DNA from: Cyathus striatus
Lineage: Eukaryota > Basidiomycota > Agaricomycetes > Agaricales > Nidulariaceae
Assembly (NCBI GenBank): GCA_025738555.1
Contig: JAOVFP010000016.1
Coordinates: forward strand, 2,790,001 to 2,854,000
DNA length: 64,000 nt
Direction of reading: 5' to 3'
The first letter of the stretch is position 1. Each line of letters starts with the position of its first letter. This document shows, in pieces, positions 62,523 to 64,000 of this stretch. A model generated the notes under the pieces. The model searched no databases. It was not told where the DNA came from and saw nothing but the letters and a program-made list of their open reading frames with translations. Both the position numbers and the translations under genes were made by a program.

Positions 62523-62716
62523 ATGGATTTGAGTTTGGTGTGCTTGGGATGGTTGCTAAAGGTAACCTATTGTGCAAAATATAACAACCTCATTCTGATG
62601 CATTGTGTAACAGGGCCAGTGCTGGCAGCTGTTCATGGTGCCAAATCCTTCACCAAGATCATACCAGCCTCAACCTTTGATGCTGACACTGTAACAGAGC
62701 TTGCTACCAAGCTATG
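62523..62716 (+). pseudogene. Coding-like fragment cut by a solo LTR, family unknown
   Basis: With an intron at about 62562-62612, the sequence reads FEFGVLGMVAK then GPVLAAVHGAKSFTKIIPAS and TFDADTVTELATKL, ending exactly at the LTR target site CTATG. The intron has standard ends (gtaacc...taacag). Beyond the LTR the frame could continue (WSGSPKHRYF) but soon stops. I do not recognise it. A piece of an older element gene is likely. Confidence 0.35.
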
Positions 62717-63068
62717 TGTCAGAAGTAACAAGAATAAAGGAGGGTGGTTGAGAAGATAAAGAATAATGAAGGAGCAAAGAGGGTGATGAGAGAGCAAATA
62801 ACTCAGACACAAACACTAACACAGACACAAGATGGGGAGGAAACTTATTATACTACCAAGTTACAGAGTGTATATATACTGAGGCTGTCTACCAAAGTCC
62901 CAACCAAGGTCCATGTAACTAAGGTAACTGACAGCTGTCAATCTGTCAATCACATATCTGTCAATCACAGAACTATCAATCAAGGATCTGTCAATCACAG
63001 AACTGTCAAGTATGACAGGTGACAAGTGACAGCTGTCAAAGAAGCTGTGCAACCCAGAATATCTAACA
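62717..63068. mobile_element. Solo LTR, copy 2 (352 bp, target duplication CTATG)
   Basis: Begins TGTCAGAAGTAACAAGAAT and ends AGAATATCTAACA, with canonical TG...CA ends. CTATG flanks it at 62712-62716 and 63069-63073. Same family as 59780-60117, but with a longer run of the atctgtcaatca words, which accounts for most of the length difference. Intact termini against TG...TA in the other copy suggest this one is the less decayed. Confidence 0.92.
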
Positions 63069-63073
63069 CTATG

Positions 63074-63289
63074 GAGCGGTTCACCTAAACACCGCTACTT
63101 TTGTATAGCGGCCAATTTCCTGTTTGAAAAATTTTGAGTTAGGTGCCCGCAGGGCGCGCATGCGCACTGCGCCTGCAATGTGGGGTGGATATTACTACAT
63201 AGTATAGTAGAACGTGTTTCCTACTAAATTACAAATTTACCAAGCATTTTAAGTTTTTTTTTCTGTAACTACTCATCTGCATGCACACC
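63074..63289. other. Possible element terminus and 5' leader
   Basis: The sequence contains a hairpin CCGCTA-cttttgta-TAGCGG (63099-63118) and a GC-rich stretch (ggcgcgcatgcgcactgcgcc) distinct from the AT-rich surroundings. It lies directly before the start of the transposon-type gene and may be its terminal or promoter region. The other end is outside the window. Confidence 0.35.
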
Positions 63290-64000
63290 ATGGGTCGGCC
63301 CAAGAAGAAACAGCTTGAAAAACTATCACATGCACGGTCAGTGAAGGCTGATAAAGCTGCTGCAAAACGACATAGAGCATCTACCACCCTGGAATCAAGT
63401 CCAACGGCAACCAGCAGAACCCACACCATGACTATCCAAGAACCCAATGATGATGCACCAGCAGAGACTGATGAATGCACTTGGGATGGATCTGTTAATC
63501 ACTGGACACTAGTGAATGACTCAGATGATTCAGATTACTCAGAGTCAGAGGATACCACAGGACTATCAAGATCTGAAACTGATTCTGATGACGAGTTCAA
63601 TGAGCTTGAGGGGGAGGAATTGGTGAAAAACTTGGAGAAGCAGGTTCAGCATGAGGTTGAAGAGCTTGAGCGATGCCATATAACAGGATATGAAGCTATA
63701 CAATGAAAAATAAGCAAAAAAGAGTGGAATAAAGCTGAAAGAACACATGCACTGGGGGTGTACACAGGAAAATCAGATCGCACCAAGAGGCATCATAACA
63801 AAAAGGTTCAAGATAAAGAGGTAACTGATTCTGTGCTTCGTAAGAGGTATGTTCATAAGCTTTAAATTGCTATAAAGTCACTAACCAGTTTTAAAGTCAA
63901 AGCGCAACTCTAATGCGGTCATATTTTGCTCCAAAACAAAATGAGGCTTCTGTCCCACAGACAAGCAATGGAGATTCTGATATAGAGTTGCTATCCGAGC
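63290..64000 (+). pseudogene. Start of a decayed transposon-type gene, runs off the window
   Basis: ATG 63290 begins MGRPKKKQLEKLSHARSVKA, a basic start of the kind common at the beginning of fungal DNA-transposon proteins. An acidic stretch follows (SDDSDYSESEDTTG). The frame meets TGA at 63704-63706, then continues in the same frame: KEWNKAERTHALGVYTGKSD, RTKRHHNKKVQDKE. An intron at about 63848-63890 joins VLRK to SQSATLMRSYFAPKQ, and the frame is open to the window end. The in-frame stop with intact sequence either side indicates decay. The family is not certain and no catalytic DDE region is in view. Confidence 0.6.

Overview
The window looks like a basidiomycete (Agaricomycetes-type) chromosome segment. 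Genes are close together and split by many 45-60 nt introns (GT-AG, plus two GC-AG). The gene set fits a filamentous fungus: a PL4 rhamnogalacturonan lyase, two GH18 chitinases, an eisosome Pil1/Lsp1 protein with a long disordered tail, SPT7, a Tao3/Mor2/Furry scaffold and proteasome RPN1. There are no bacterial operons, CRISPR arrays, rRNAs or convincing tRNAs.

Bases 1-48,673 are gene-rich. In order: B-type cyclin (+, 5' end outside the window), PL4 lyase (+, one frameshift), Pet100-like complex IV assembly factor (+), L-serine/threonine dehydratase (-), seven-helix GPCR-like protein (+), DUF4139/MuiA-like protein (+), GAR transformylase (-, one frameshift), carboxylesterase-like protein with a displaced nucleophile motif (-), Pil1/Lsp1 (-), JTB-like membrane protein (+), tandem GH18 chitinases (+,+), an unrecognised basic proline-rich protein (-), SPT7 with bromodomain and histone-fold region (+), penta-EF-hand protein (+), RPN1 (-), and a very large Tao3/Mor2/Furry gene (+) divergent from RPN1. 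These are mostly independent housekeeping functions: cell cycle, purine synthesis, respiration, proteasome, SAGA transcription and polarity. Wall and plant-polymer hydrolases sit among them.

After the Furry stop codon at 48,673 the character changes. The last 15 kb is AT-rich and built of transposable elements and decayed sequence. I could define several with exact boundaries: a 1,409-bp non-autonomous Mutator-like element with 277-bp inverted ends and a 9-bp target duplication; a 286-bp mariner-like MITE flanked by TA; two solo LTRs of one family, each with its own 5-bp duplication; and an inverted-repeat element whose left arm carries a roughly 65-bp tandem array of paired TGATCA boxes. That left arm is split by about 4.7 kb of foreign DNA, which holds a 21-bp minisatellite and a broken STE6-type ABC transporter fragment. 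The window ends in the start of a decayed transposon gene with an in-frame stop.

The most interesting parts are the nested element at 53.8-61.8 kb with its palindromic box array, the carboxylesterase-like protein lacking the normal GxSxG nucleophile, and single frameshifts in otherwise intact genes, which need read-level checks before being called pseudogenes.
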